A stretch of 64,000 bases of DNA from Candidatus Flexifilum breve (lineage in GTDB: Bacteria; Chloroflexota; Anaerolineae; Aggregatilineales; Phototrophicaceae). The stretch is from positions 372,001 to 436,000 of the forward strand of contig JADKGC010000003.1 of the NCBI GenBank assembly GCA_016717205.1, read 5' to 3'. This document shows positions 25,509 through 34,617 of the stretch, piece by piece. The first letter of the stretch is position 1, and the number at the start of each line of letters is the position of its first letter. Position numbers and translations under genes: made by a program. The notes below the pieces were generated by a model. The model ran no database searches, had not been told where the DNA came from, and was given only the letters and a program-made list of their open reading frames with translations.

Positions 25509-26810
25509 CTAACCCATCAAGGAGGCGAAGGCGCGCTTGAGGTCGTCTATCTCGCTGTCGCCAATCGATTTCAGTTCGCCAATCGACGCCGTTTCGATGA
25601 TCGAACGTGCGGTGAATTCCGCGACTTCGAGGCGGTCGAACGCTTGCAGCAGACTGTTCGCGCTGATGAGCACGCTGTCGTTTTGCAGCAGCAGTACGGG
25701 CGTCCCCGGCGTGATCGAGTCGGCAATGCGCTGATGCTCGACATACGGGCTGCCATACGGGAGCTTGGGCACGTCCATCAGCATGATGTAGCTTTCCGGG
25801 ATGGTCTTGGTATCCAGCGACCGTTCCGCGATGGCGTAGGCGGTGATGTACGGTGCTTGCGCCGTGATGATCGCCTGCACGCGGGGATGCTGGCGGTAAA
25901 TCGCGTCATGCAGGCGCACCGACCGGCTCGGCACTTTGCCCGCTTCGCGCTGGCACTCTTTGACGAGCACCATGTCGTCCACCACAACGCTCGGGCGATC
26001 CAGCGCCGTCGGCGTGATCAGGAACGACTCGGCGTCCACGCGCGCGGAAACGACACCTTCGGTGCTGATCATCAACTGGCGCTGGCAGGCGCGGCGCACA
26101 ATGTCGACCATAAGTTCGCGCAGTTCCCGTTCGCGGCTGGAACGCGCGGTCGGCGTATATTCCGGCAGCAGGTGATCGTCCTTGTCGAACAGGGAGAGCT
26201 GTTCGTCGTTCAGCGTGCTGTACTTACCCAACGCCTGCGCGTACATCTGTGTGCGCGCGCAAAAGTCGAGCGTCTCGAGGCGCTGGAAGGCCGCGAGCAG
26301 CGTCTGCCCGCAGGTCACCGCGCCGTGATTTTCCAGCAGCACAACGTCATTTCCCTTGGCGAAGCTTTCGGCGATGTTGTGGCCGAGTTCTTCGCTGCCA
26401 GGGAGCGCGTACGGGGCATAACCGACATGCCCGCAAATCCGCCGTGCTTGCGGGATGATGCGCGTATCCGGCTTCTTGCGCACGATGCTGAACGAAACGA
26501 GCGCAGGCGCATGCGCGTGCACGATCCCGCGCACATCCGGGCGCTGCTGGTAGATCGCGCGGTGGAACGGCAGTTCGGACGACGGGCGGTGCAGCCCTTC
26601 GACCGTGCCGTCTGACAGCACATGCATGATGTCGGCGGGGGTGAGTTTACCCTTATCGACGGCACTCGGCGTGATCCAGATACTGCCGTCGTCATCGCGA
26701 ATGGAGAGGTTGCCGCCGGACAGCGTGGTCATGCCACCGTAGTAGATGCGATTCATGATCTGTACAAGCTGTTGGCGCGGAGAGAGGAGCTCAAATGTCA
26801 TGGACGTCAC
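25509..26810 (-). CDS. Two-domain class II aldolase, second domain catalytically degenerate
   Basis: 433 residues. Domain 1 (~5-205) keeps the class II aldolase/adducin active site: SGGNLS, catalytic Glu79 in SSELPFH, and zinc ligands His98 and His100 (HAHAP) and His162 (ENHGAV). Domain 2 (~225-430) has the same fold but reads ITAQAP where domain 1 has VHAHAP and QNDSVL where it has ENHGAV, so the metal ligands are gone. The second domain may be structural or regulatory. Directly downstream of L-rhamnose isomerase, it probably cleaves a deoxy-ketose-1-phosphate such as rhamnulose-1-phosphate to DHAP and lactaldehyde (inference). No rhamnulokinase is in the window. Confidence 0.85.
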   Translation of the reverse strand: MTSMTFELLSPRQQLVQIMNRIYYGGMTTLSGGNLSIRDDDGSIWITPSAVDKGKLTPADIMHVLSDGTVEGLHRPSSELPFHRAIYQQRPDVRGIVHAHAPALVSFSIVRKKPDTRIIPQARRICGHVGYAPYALPGSEELGHNIAESFAKGNDVVLLENHGAVTCGQTLLAAFQRLETLDFCARTQMYAQALGKYSTLNDEQLSLFDKDDHLLPEYTPTARSSRERELRELMVDIVRRACQRQLMISTEGVVSARVDAESFLITPTALDRPSVVVDDMVLVKECQREAGKVPSRSVRLHDAIYRQHPRVQAIITAQAPYITAYAIAERSLDTKTIPESYIMLMDVPKLPYGSPYVEHQRIADSITPGTPVLLLQNDSVLISANSLLQAFDRLEVAEFTARSIIETASIGELKSIGDSEIDDLKRAFASLMG

Positions 26811-26815
26811 CTTTA

Positions 26816-26837
26816 GGGGCGAGGCACGCCCCGCCCC
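26816..26837. repeat. TAGGGGC-type hairpin between rhaA and aldolase genes
   Basis: GGGGCGAGGC and GCCCCGCCCC pair with one mismatch around a 2-nt loop. It sits between two same-strand genes of one operon, so it may be a 3'-end-stabilising or attenuating hairpin rather than a full stop. Confidence 0.45.
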
Positions 26838-26866
26838 CGAATTAAAGCGTGCAAATGAGTCAAGCC

Positions 26867-28132
26867 TTAAGAGCGCGCGGCGAGCACCGTCTGTTCATAG
26901 GACTTGATGTCATCCATGTATCTTATACCCACAGGCACGCCCTGTCGCTGACAGTAGTAATCCCAAACTGCGCCGAATGGCAAGCCTTTGGCTTCTTCCA
27001 ACAGCGCGAGGCGCGAGGTGTGATCGCCCGCCTGCTCATATTTCGTCAGCAGGTCGCACGGTTCCAGCAGCGCGAGCATGAGCGCCCGCAGCGCGTTACG
27101 TGTGCCGATCACCCACGCGGCGATGCGGTTGATGCTGGCGTCGAAGTAGTCAAGGCCGATGTGCACGCGCGGCAGGAAGCCCCCGCGCACAATCTCCTGC
27201 ATGATCGCTTCGAGATCGTCGGTCAGCGTGACAACATGATCGCTGTCCCAGCGCACGCCGCGGCTGACGTGGAGCAGCAGTTCCGGCACATAGAACAGCG
27301 CCGAGCTGATCTTGTCGGCGATGCCTTCGGTCGGATGGAAGTGCCCGGCGTCGAGCGTGAGCAGAATCTGCTTCTGGATCGCGTACCCGAGATAGAACTC
27401 GTGCGAACCGACGACGTAGCTCTCCGAGCCAATGCCGAACAGCTTGGCCTCGACCGCATCGAGGTGCAGGCGCGGATCAAGCGGCTCAGCCAGCACCTGA
27501 TCAAGCGCATCCCGCAGGCGCTGACGGGGTGCGACCCGGCTGGCGGGGCTGTCCTTATAGCCGTCGGGAATCCAGATGTTGGTCACGGTCGGCGTGCCGA
27601 GGTTCGCGCCGAAGTACGCGCCGATCTTGCGCGACGCGATGCAGTGCTCGATCCAGAACTGGCGGATGCCCGCATCCTGATGTGCTAATGTGAAACCATC
27701 GTTCGCCAGCGGATGAGAAAAGCATGAGGGATTGAAGTCCACGCCCAGGCCATTGGCCTTAGCCCAGTCGAGCCAGCGCGCGAAATGTTCAGGCTGCAAG
27801 TTGTTACGCTCGACCTTTTGTCCGCCCGTCTCGGCGTACATCGCATGCAGGTTGAGGCGATGCTTGCCGGGAATGAGGCTGAAAGCTTTATCGAGATCCT
27901 GACGCAGTTGGTCGGGTGTACGCGCCTTACCGGGATAGTTCCCGGTCACGGCCAGCCCACCGCCGAGCGCGGCATCCGGCGCTTCGAAGCCACCCACATC
28001 GTCGCCTTGCCAGCAGTGCAAGCTGATCGGAATGTGCGCCAGCCGTTCGAGTGCCGTATCCGTATCGACTCCCAAAGCCGCATAGCGCTCTTTAGCCGCT
28101 AGATAAGTTTGCTCCAATGTTACGGAATTCAT
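26867..28132 (-). CDS. rhaA: L-rhamnose isomerase
   Basis: 421 residues, close to the usual length. The sequence carries the enzyme's metal- and substrate-site segments: ISLHCWQGDDVGGFE near the N-terminus, GVDFNPSCFSHPLA, IGSESYVVGSHEFYLGYA, LTLDAGHFHPTE and the SRGVRWDSDHVV stretch. It converts L-rhamnose to L-rhamnulose in the cytosol using divalent metal. The aldolase gene follows in the same direction, forming a short rhamnose-catabolic operon that lacks a visible kinase. A dyad about 70-100 bp upstream of the start may be its operator. Confidence 0.93.
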   Translation of the reverse strand: MNSVTLEQTYLAAKERYAALGVDTDTALERLAHIPISLHCWQGDDVGGFEAPDAALGGGLAVTGNYPGKARTPDQLRQDLDKAFSLIPGKHRLNLHAMYAETGGQKVERNNLQPEHFARWLDWAKANGLGVDFNPSCFSHPLANDGFTLAHQDAGIRQFWIEHCIASRKIGAYFGANLGTPTVTNIWIPDGYKDSPASRVAPRQRLRDALDQVLAEPLDPRLHLDAVEAKLFGIGSESYVVGSHEFYLGYAIQKQILLTLDAGHFHPTEGIADKISSALFYVPELLLHVSRGVRWDSDHVVTLTDDLEAIMQEIVRGGFLPRVHIGLDYFDASINRIAAWVIGTRNALRALMLALLEPCDLLTKYEQAGDHTSRLALLEEAKGLPFGAVWDYYCQRQGVPVGIRYMDDIKSYEQTVLAARS

Positions 28133-28200
28133 GATATTTTCATACCTTTACTAACGCCACGCTTGCGCAATTAAGCAATTTCAGCCGATAATATAGCCGA

Positions 28201-28233
28201 TGAGTTGTGAAAGGGGAAATGCAATACAACTCA
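28201..28233 (-). promoter_or_regulatory. Inverted repeat upstream of rhaA (candidate operator)
   Basis: TGAGTTGT (28201-28208) and ACAACTCA (28226-28233), 8-bp arms, 17-bp spacer. It lies just upstream of TATATT on the minus strand (complement at 28190-28195), a possible -10 box for rhaA. The rest of the 264-bp gap 28133-28396 shows no gene. Confidence 0.35.
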
Positions 28234-28396
28234 CAGTTGAATGGCAAGCCGGCTGTCCGCACTAGTCCGCACTGTATCACCCTCTAGAACTGCCTTCCTA
28301 TCTGTGTTTTACCCAAACCCACCCCTAACCTAGCGCCGTCGCCACATCGGCAGCGTTTGTGCTGCCCCTGATCGGAGCTTACAGCGGGGAAAAAGC

Positions 28397-30832
28397 ATGA
28401 AGAACACGACCTTAGGCGTATTATTTATCGTCACCTTGATCTTGCTGGTCATGAGCATGACAGCCCTTTCTGGGGGAGCGGCGCAAGCAAACACCGCTGA
28501 ACCACCGGATGCCAGCCCAAGTTCCACTCAAGAACCAACCGTCGCCAACAGTGAGGCGACCACCGAATCCAATCCACCCATCGACGCCAGCGCTGAACCA
28601 GCGCCACCCTTGCCTGAAGCGACCAACGAACTGCCAGCACCCGACCACACGGACGACCCGCCAGCACCCGACCACACGGACACCCCGCCAGTCGTCGAGG
28701 TGACCGTGGAAGCGAGCGCCGAAGTTCCCGCACTGACCGCAGAAGCGACGGACGCCCTGCTCGCCGTCCAACCGGTCGCGGCGCCACTCGTGCAAGCGGC
28801 CGCCATCTCACCGCAGCCCGTGCTGGAATGTCCGGTGAACACGACCACCATCGTCCTGCAAGACATGATGATCGAGCTGTTCCGGGACCGCGAACCGCGA
28901 ACCAGTACGTACGACATCAGCCTGCCAGAAGCCAGTCTGGGGACGTTTATCATTGCCACGATGGCGGGACATCCCAATCGCGGCTGCCAGATCGGGCCGA
29001 ATAACGACAATGGGGTGTATCCGTGCGATCAGCCGCAGCTCTACGAAGAGCTCAACGTGCTCATTGACGGCGTGCAAACCCTGTACGTCCCGGATCCCGG
29101 TGATGACACGTGGGAAACGTTCACCTTCCCACTGGCGAATCCTATCCCGGCGGGCGATCATCAGATTGACTTCGCCCACACCCTGCGCGGCGACTCGGCT
29201 GAGAGCGTCGGCGTGCTTGCCCTGCTCTGCGTCCAACCAGCCAATATCACCCTGACGCCGACCAACACGCCATCGAGCACGCCCAGCCCGACGCCGACCA
29301 ACACGCTCAGCGCCACGCCCACCACCACACCAACCAATACGCCATCAAGTACACCGACCGCTACCCCGACCACCACGCCCACGGGAACGCTCAGCGCTAG
29401 GCCGACCGGAACTCTCAGCGCAACCCCCACGGATACGCCATCGGCGACCCTCACCAGCACGCCCACCGACACGCCGTCGCCCACGCCCACTGGGACGCTC
29501 TCGCCTACACCAATCTCACCAACGAATCCGCCACCCACCAATCCGCCACCAACGAACGTCCCGCCGACCAATACGCTGCCTGCGCCGACCAACCCACCGC
29601 CGACCGGCACACTGCCGGCGCCGACCAATCCACCCGCCGTCACGCCGCTGCCGCCGACTGATGAGGTGACGCCGGCGTGCGGTGTGGAGGCGACAACCGG
29701 CGCGAACGGCTTCCCGGTCATCGATTTGACGCTGTGCGGGGTGGACACCGCGCTTGTCGAACGCGCGCCGTGGTCGCCCGTTGAAGTCGGCGGCGCGACC
29801 TGCCCGGATTGGCTGGTCTACCACACGAACATGACGGGCGATTGGGAGATCTTCCGCCTCGGCGAGCTGCCGGATGGGGCAGCGGGCGATCCAAACTTGT
29901 CGCGCGGCGTCGGCGAGCGCGTCTTCGACATCATGCCGGGCTTCTCGCCCGACCGAGCATGGATCACGTTTGTGAGCAACCGCGACGGCAACTGGGAAAT
30001 CTATATTTCCGCCGTGGAAAGCGACCAGATTCAGCGCGTCACGTATAACTCGTTCGCTGTGGAACTGGATCCGGCGTGGTCACCCGTCGGCACGCAAATC
30101 ACCTATGGGTCGAATCGCGATGGCAACTGGGAGATCTACCTGTTCGATGCGGCGACGGGCACCGAACAGCGGCTGACCACCGATCCGGGCAACGACACGA
30201 ATCCTTCATGGTCGCCGGACGGCACACGGATTCTGTTCCAGAGTGATCGTGACGGTTTCTGGCAGTTGTACGAGCTGGAGGTGAGCACGGGGACGACACG
30301 CGTCGTGAGCGACGGCACGGTGGATGATCACGACGGATCCTATTCGAACGACGCGCAGCAGGTGGTTTTCCGTTCCAACCAAGCGGATGGTACGAGTGTC
30401 GTCTACCTGATGAACGCTGACGGGAGCGACCTGATCCCCGTTTCTGACCCGAGCAGCGACGCACTGAATCCGGTGTGGTCGCCCGATGACTCGCTCATCG
30501 CTTACCAGTCCGCCCTTGATGGCGATCTCGATGTATATGTGTATGAGGTCACGACCGGGACAACGCGCAAAATCACTGATAACACGCTTGGTGATTACGC
30601 GCCGACGTGGTTGTGCGATACCAATACGTTGGTCTTTACGTCGGATGTGACGACGGATGCAAACCTCTTCAGCGTGCCCGCGCTGCCCATTGAGGCGGAT
30701 CCGATTGATGTGGTCGAAGCGGCGGTTCAGCTCACGACCATCGACGCCGCTGATCAGTATCCGCTGGGCAGTCCGCAGGAAGAAAACGCCAGTCGGGAGC
30801 AGGCATTTCCGCCGCCCGTCCAAAGCCGTTAG
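28397..30832 (+). CDS. Secreted TolB/PD40-type beta-propeller protein with Thr/Pro-rich linker
   Basis: 811 residues, ATG after GGGGAA. Signal peptide at 1-35 (LFIVTLILLVMSMTAL). A Pro/Glu-rich stretch (~38-125, with APDHTDDPP / APDHTDTPP duplicated) precedes a beta domain (~140-280). Then comes a long TPTNTPSSTP-type linker (~285-425). The C-terminal half holds about six PD40 propeller blades, seen as SNRDGNWEIY, SPDGTRILFQSDRDGFW and similar, as in TolB and surface-layer propellers. Likely anchored or secreted, binding proteins or glycans. The Thr/Pro linker is a probable glycosylation site. Confidence 0.8.
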   Translation: MKNTTLGVLFIVTLILLVMSMTALSGGAAQANTAEPPDASPSSTQEPTVANSEATTESNPPIDASAEPAPPLPEATNELPAPDHTDDPPAPDHTDTPPVVEVTVEASAEVPALTAEATDALLAVQPVAAPLVQAAAISPQPVLECPVNTTTIVLQDMMIELFRDREPRTSTYDISLPEASLGTFIIATMAGHPNRGCQIGPNNDNGVYPCDQPQLYEELNVLIDGVQTLYVPDPGDDTWETFTFPLANPIPAGDHQIDFAHTLRGDSAESVGVLALLCVQPANITLTPTNTPSSTPSPTPTNTLSATPTTTPTNTPSSTPTATPTTTPTGTLSARPTGTLSATPTDTPSATLTSTPTDTPSPTPTGTLSPTPISPTNPPPTNPPPTNVPPTNTLPAPTNPPPTGTLPAPTNPPAVTPLPPTDEVTPACGVEATTGANGFPVIDLTLCGVDTALVERAPWSPVEVGGATCPDWLVYHTNMTGDWEIFRLGELPDGAAGDPNLSRGVGERVFDIMPGFSPDRAWITFVSNRDGNWEIYISAVESDQIQRVTYNSFAVELDPAWSPVGTQITYGSNRDGNWEIYLFDAATGTEQRLTTDPGNDTNPSWSPDGTRILFQSDRDGFWQLYELEVSTGTTRVVSDGTVDDHDGSYSNDAQQVVFRSNQADGTSVVYLMNADGSDLIPVSDPSSDALNPVWSPDDSLIAYQSALDGDLDVYVYEVTTGTTRKITDNTLGDYAPTWLCDTNTLVFTSDVTTDANLFSVPALPIEADPIDVVEAAVQLTTIDAADQYPLGSPQEENASREQAFPPPVQSR

Positions 30833-30839
30833 CCAACCT

Positions 30840-30867
30840 TAGGGGGCATGGTTCGCCCTGCCCCCTA
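30840..30867. terminator. UUCG-capped hairpin between convergent genes
   Basis: TAGGGGGCATGG and CCCTGCCCCCTA pair over 12 positions with one mismatch around a TTCG tetraloop. It starts 8 bases after the propeller-protein stop and ends 22 bases from the convergent gene's stop, so it could serve both. Same TAGGGG group as 6260 and 56933. Confidence 0.6.
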
Positions 30868-30888
30868 CTGGACAGCCTGCATTATCAG

Positions 30889-31605
30889 TCAAGGCGCGGA
30901 GCGATTCTCCGGCACGGGATAGATGCTCACATTATCAAACGCGACATCCACCGGATTGGCGCCCGCAGCTACAGCTAACCCGGTGTAGCCGCTGGTGTAG
31001 GTCGCATCCGTCGTTTCGATGAGGAGTTCGCCGTTCGCATACAACGCGAGATAGTCGTCATAGCAGATCGCTTGAATGTGATTGCTGTCGATGCCCGCGT
31101 GAATCGCATCGGACGGCGTCCACTCGACCAGCGGCGTCAGCGTCTCATCCGCGCCGAGGAACAGCGCATAGTAGCCGTTCGCGTTGACCATGAAAAAATA
31201 GCCGTCCCCCTCGTTAGCCTGATCCGCCCGGCAGACGATACCATAGCCATTCTCGGTGAAGATATTGAGCAGCAGCGCGTCCGCTTCGATCACGACATCG
31301 GTATGCGTCGCGTCATTGCGCCCCCACACAAAGCCTTCCGTCTCCGAATAGGCACGGTACACGCCCCGATCCACGGCGAGTTCACCGCTGCCATCCGGAG
31401 CAGCATAGGTTTCCCACACATGAGGAGCATCGAACAGCTCGGTCGTGGCGCCATTGACGCGTACAACCTCACCTTGAGGCGTTGTAAATGTCACTTCTTC
31501 TTGGGCGAGAACAACGGTGACTGCGAAACCGATACACAGCAAGAGGATGATTTTCAGGTACCGCAAAGACCAATTCCTTATGTGAAACGAGCATTCATGC
31601 ATCAA
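30889..31605 (-). CDS. Secreted protein with LamG/concanavalin-like beta-sandwich, unknown function
   Basis: 238 residues with a signal peptide (LKIILLLCIGFAVTVVLAQ); a start at the second codon is equally possible. The mature part has the pattern of a jelly-roll carbohydrate- or ligand-binding domain: a YGIVCRADQANEGDGYFFMV strand pair, NGYYALFLG, LALYANGELLIETTDATYTSGYTGLAV and a closing VDVAFDNVSIYP. This arrangement is found in 3-keto-disaccharide-hydrolase-like and LamG domains. No catalytic residues are recognised. Likely binds a sugar or polymer outside the cell. Confidence 0.6.
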   Translation of the reverse strand: MMHECSFHIRNWSLRYLKIILLLCIGFAVTVVLAQEEVTFTTPQGEVVRVNGATTELFDAPHVWETYAAPDGSGELAVDRGVYRAYSETEGFVWGRNDATHTDVVIEADALLLNIFTENGYGIVCRADQANEGDGYFFMVNANGYYALFLGADETLTPLVEWTPSDAIHAGIDSNHIQAICYDDYLALYANGELLIETTDATYTSGYTGLAVAAGANPVDVAFDNVSIYPVPENRSAP

Positions 31606-31751
31606 CGCACTTGTGTTTCAATATAAGGCTCACCCAACGCGAATCAGGCTTAAGACATGGCAAAAATCAGCCGTTTGACCCAAAATAATGGTGTCCATCC
31701 GGCTGACTCAAGCATTAACTCGACTCGGTTCGGGCAACTTGATCTAAATTG

Positions 31752-31816
31752 TTGACAGCAGAAAAATTCCGTGTTACCGTAGTGGCATCGAGATGGTACC
31801 CGTACCATAATATACT
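31752..31816 (+). promoter_or_regulatory. Control region of the sugar ABC operon with 16-bp palindrome
   Basis: Contains TTGACA (31752-31757) and further on TATACT (31811-31816). Between them, ending 2 bp before TATACT, is the palindrome ATGGTAC-CC-GTACCAT (31793-31808). Size and position fit a LacI-family operator blocking the promoter; a LacI gene ends this operon. The TTGACA is too far (53 bp) to pair with TATACT; its own -10 would be TACCGT at 31775-31780. Confidence 0.55.
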
Positions 31817-31865
31817 TTGAGTGCCAGCTCGGGCGGAAAAACTACTTTCTGAATTGAGGCTTTAT

Positions 31866-33386
31866 ATGGATTTATTGGTTCAGATGCAAGGCATCGACAA
31901 AGCCTTTGCGGGTGTTGTCGCATGTTCTGACTGCCAATTTGAACTCCGCGCCGGAGAAGTGCACGCCCTGGTGGGCGAAAACGGCGCCGGAAAATCAACC
32001 CTCATGAAGATTCTGGCGGGTGTGTACCGCAAAGACGCTGGACGCATCTTCCTGAGCGGAAATGAAGTTGAGATCCATAGCCCCCATGATGCGCAAGTGC
32101 TCGGCGTGACCATGATCCATCAGGAACTCAACCTGATGCCGCATCTCACCATCGCGCAGAACATATTCATCGGTCGCGAACCCCGGCAGAACGTTCCTTT
32201 CCTACTCAACGAACAGAAGATCAACCAGCAGGCGCAAGAAATTCTCGCGTCGCTGCACCTGAACCTCAACCCCAAGCAGCGCGTCGGCGGGCTGACCGTG
32301 GCGCGCCAGCAAATGGTGGAGATCGCCAAAGCCCTCTCCTACAACTCCAAAGTGCTGATCATGGACGAGCCGACCGCCGCGCTCACCGAAGCGGAGATCG
32401 ACGAGCTGTTCCACATGATCAACCGCCTGCGCACGCAGGGTATCGGCATCATTTACATCAGCCACCGCATGGAAGAGATCAAGAAGATCACGGATCGCAT
32501 CACGGTCATGCGCGATGGGCACTTCATCGAAACGCTCATCACCAAAGACACGACGATTGACAAGGTCATCTCGTTGATGGTGGGGCGCACAATCTACGAA
32601 TCCAAACCGGAACTTCCCGAGCGGCCATCGACCAATATTGCCTTGGAAGTCCGCAATCTGAATCGTGGGCGCGTCCTCCGCGACGTGAGCTTCCAGCTCA
32701 AGCGCGGCGAAATCCTCGGCTTTGCCGGGTTGATGGGCGCTGGTCGCACCGAAGTCGCCCGCGCCATCGTCGGCGCTGACCCCTGTGACTCGATTGAACT
32801 GCACGTCAACGGGCGTCCGGTCACCATCCGCCACCCTAAAGATGCGGTGCGGCACGGTATCGGTTACCTGTCCGAAGACCGCAAGCGCTACGGGTTGGTG
32901 GTCGGTATGGATGTGGCGAACAATGTCACGATGGCGTCCCTGCCGAAGTTCCTCGGTGCGCTCGGCATCATCAATGATGCGAAGATCACGCAGACCGCGC
33001 AGGAACATGTGCAGACGTTGTCGGTCAAAACGCCGAGCGTCAAGCAGCGCGTGCGCAATCTGTCGGGCGGCAACCAGCAAAAAGTCGTCATCGCCAAATG
33101 GCTCACCGCCGATACCGACATCCTGATCTTTGACGAACCCACGCGCGGCATCGACGTCGGCGCGAAGAGTGAAATTTACAAGCTGCTCAACGAACTTGCG
33201 CGGCAGGGTAAATCGATCATCATGATCTCGTCAGAACTCCCGGAAGTCCTGCGTATGAGCCATCGCATCGTCGTGATGTGTGAGGGTCGCATCACGGGGG
33301 AATTGTCGAGCGCCGAAGCCACGCAGGAAAAAATTATGCAGCTCGCCACGCAGCGCACCGAGATGGTCTCAGCTGAAAGCACTTAA
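31866..33386 (+). CDS. Sugar ABC transporter ATP-binding protein (RbsA-like, two nucleotide-binding domains)
   Basis: 506 residues from ATG 31866 (TGAGG upstream); an in-frame start 45 bases earlier is less likely. Domain 1 has Walker A GENGAGKST, a signature replaced by VGGLTVARQQ as usual in this family, and Walker B VLIMDEPTAAL. Domain 2 has the relaxed Walker region GFAGLMGAGRTE, LSGGNQQKV and ILIFDEPTRGIDVG. It powers uptake through the permease encoded next. First gene of a transporter operon with permease and binding protein, in the ATPase-permease-binding-protein order of ribose-type systems. Sugar not identified. Confidence 0.95.
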   Translation: MDLLVQMQGIDKAFAGVVACSDCQFELRAGEVHALVGENGAGKSTLMKILAGVYRKDAGRIFLSGNEVEIHSPHDAQVLGVTMIHQELNLMPHLTIAQNIFIGREPRQNVPFLLNEQKINQQAQEILASLHLNLNPKQRVGGLTVARQQMVEIAKALSYNSKVLIMDEPTAALTEAEIDELFHMINRLRTQGIGIIYISHRMEEIKKITDRITVMRDGHFIETLITKDTTIDKVISLMVGRTIYESKPELPERPSTNIALEVRNLNRGRVLRDVSFQLKRGEILGFAGLMGAGRTEVARAIVGADPCDSIELHVNGRPVTIRHPKDAVRHGIGYLSEDRKRYGLVVGMDVANNVTMASLPKFLGALGIINDAKITQTAQEHVQTLSVKTPSVKQRVRNLSGGNQQKVVIAKWLTADTDILIFDEPTRGIDVGAKSEIYKLLNELARQGKSIIMISSELPEVLRMSHRIVVMCEGRITGELSSAEATQEKIMQLATQRTEMVSAEST

Positions 33387-33471
33387 GCGCACGCACCGCG
33401 GGTCGATAGTCATAGAGAACTAGGACGCGCGCCGTCCATCAAGAAGATTGTGAATTGAGGATTTTTACATT

Positions 33472-34500
33472 ATGCAAACTGGCACGCTGCCCCGTGAAAA
33501 CTCCGGATTATCCATGAAAACCATTTGGAAATCCGACGCCCTCCAGCGCTTCCTGGCTTTTGGCGCTCTCGTCATGCTCATCATCTTCTTCTCGATTGCG
33601 TCTCCGCGGTCTTCGGACGGCAGCAGCATTTTCCTGGGTGCCAACAACATTGAAGGCATTCTGATCGTGACCGCCGTCAACGGCATTCTCGCCGTCGGCG
33701 TGACCTTCGTCATTGTGACAGGCGGCATTGACCTCTCGATTGGCACGGTGATGACGCTGTCTGCGGTCATTACCGCTAAGCTGGCCAGCGATTTCGGCTT
33801 GCCCATCCCGCTCGCGATCCTCGGCGGCATCCTCACGGGCGCGATTGCCGGGTTCATCAACGGTACGGTGATTTCGCGGATGCGCGTTCCACCGTTCGTA
33901 GCAACGCTCGGTATGCTGTATGTCGCCAAAGGCCTATCGCTTATCATTGCGGAACTCGCGCCAATCTACTTTGATCGCGCCTCGGGTTTCAGCGATATCG
34001 CGATTGGCGTCATCGTACAAATCCCCGGCGTCATCGAAATCCCGAACGGCGTGTTGATCATGTTCGGCGCGGCCATCATCGGTGCGTTCATCCTCACCCG
34101 CACGCTGCTCGGTCGCTACACATTTGCACTCGGCAGCAATGAAGAAGCCGCGCGCATCTCCGGCGTGAACACCGCGAAATGGAAGCTGCTCGTCTATACG
34201 CTGGCGGGTATGTTCTCCGGCTTGGCGGGCGTGATGATCGCCGCCCGTCTGAATTCGGCGCAGCCGTCGCTCGGTCAGGGCTACGAGCTGGACGCCATCG
34301 CCGCCGTGGTGATCGGCGGGACATCGCTCAGTGGCGGTGAAGGCTCGATCCTCGGGACGGTCATTGGCGCGTTCGTCATCAGCGTGCTGACCACGGGTCT
34401 GCGCATCCTGTCCGTCCCGCAGGAATGGCAGCTCGTCGTCACCGGCGCGATCCTCATCGGCGCAGTGTTTCTGGATATGGCACGCCGTCGCAGCGCCTAG
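33472..34500 (+). CDS. Sugar ABC transporter permease (RbsC-like)
   Basis: 342 residues, TTGAGGA upstream of ATG 33472; Met15 is an alternative start. Eight to ten helices. Family signatures: GVTFVIVTGGIDLSIGTVM, FINGTVISRMRVPPFVATLGMLYV, NEEAARISGVNTAKWKLLVYTLAG and AVVIGGTSLSGGEGSILGTVIGA. It is the only permease in the operon, so it should act as a homodimer. This differs from rhamnose systems that use two permeases, so rhamnose as cargo is only a guess from proximity. Confidence 0.94.
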   Translation: MQTGTLPRENSGLSMKTIWKSDALQRFLAFGALVMLIIFFSIASPRSSDGSSIFLGANNIEGILIVTAVNGILAVGVTFVIVTGGIDLSIGTVMTLSAVITAKLASDFGLPIPLAILGGILTGAIAGFINGTVISRMRVPPFVATLGMLYVAKGLSLIIAELAPIYFDRASGFSDIAIGVIVQIPGVIEIPNGVLIMFGAAIIGAFILTRTLLGRYTFALGSNEEAARISGVNTAKWKLLVYTLAGMFSGLAGVMIAARLNSAQPSLGQGYELDAIAAVVIGGTSLSGGEGSILGTVIGAFVISVLTTGLRILSVPQEWQLVVTGAILIGAVFLDMARRRSA

Positions 34501-34617
34501 GGCGCCGCGCAGCCAGCCGTTTGCCGTCAGGATCGACTGCAGTTTTCTACTTTGGTTAGGCGCTCTCACAAGAGCTTAACAGCAGTTTTAAGGTTCTTTG
34601 TTAAATGGAGCATACAC

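Noticed and set aside
25410..26615. Plus-strand open frame opposite the aldolase
   Set aside because: Antisense of a well-supported aldolase; no recognisable features.
29250..29660. CRISPR-like repeat array
   Set aside because: The periodic DNA encodes TPTNTP-type residues within an open secreted protein; units are short and have no spacers.
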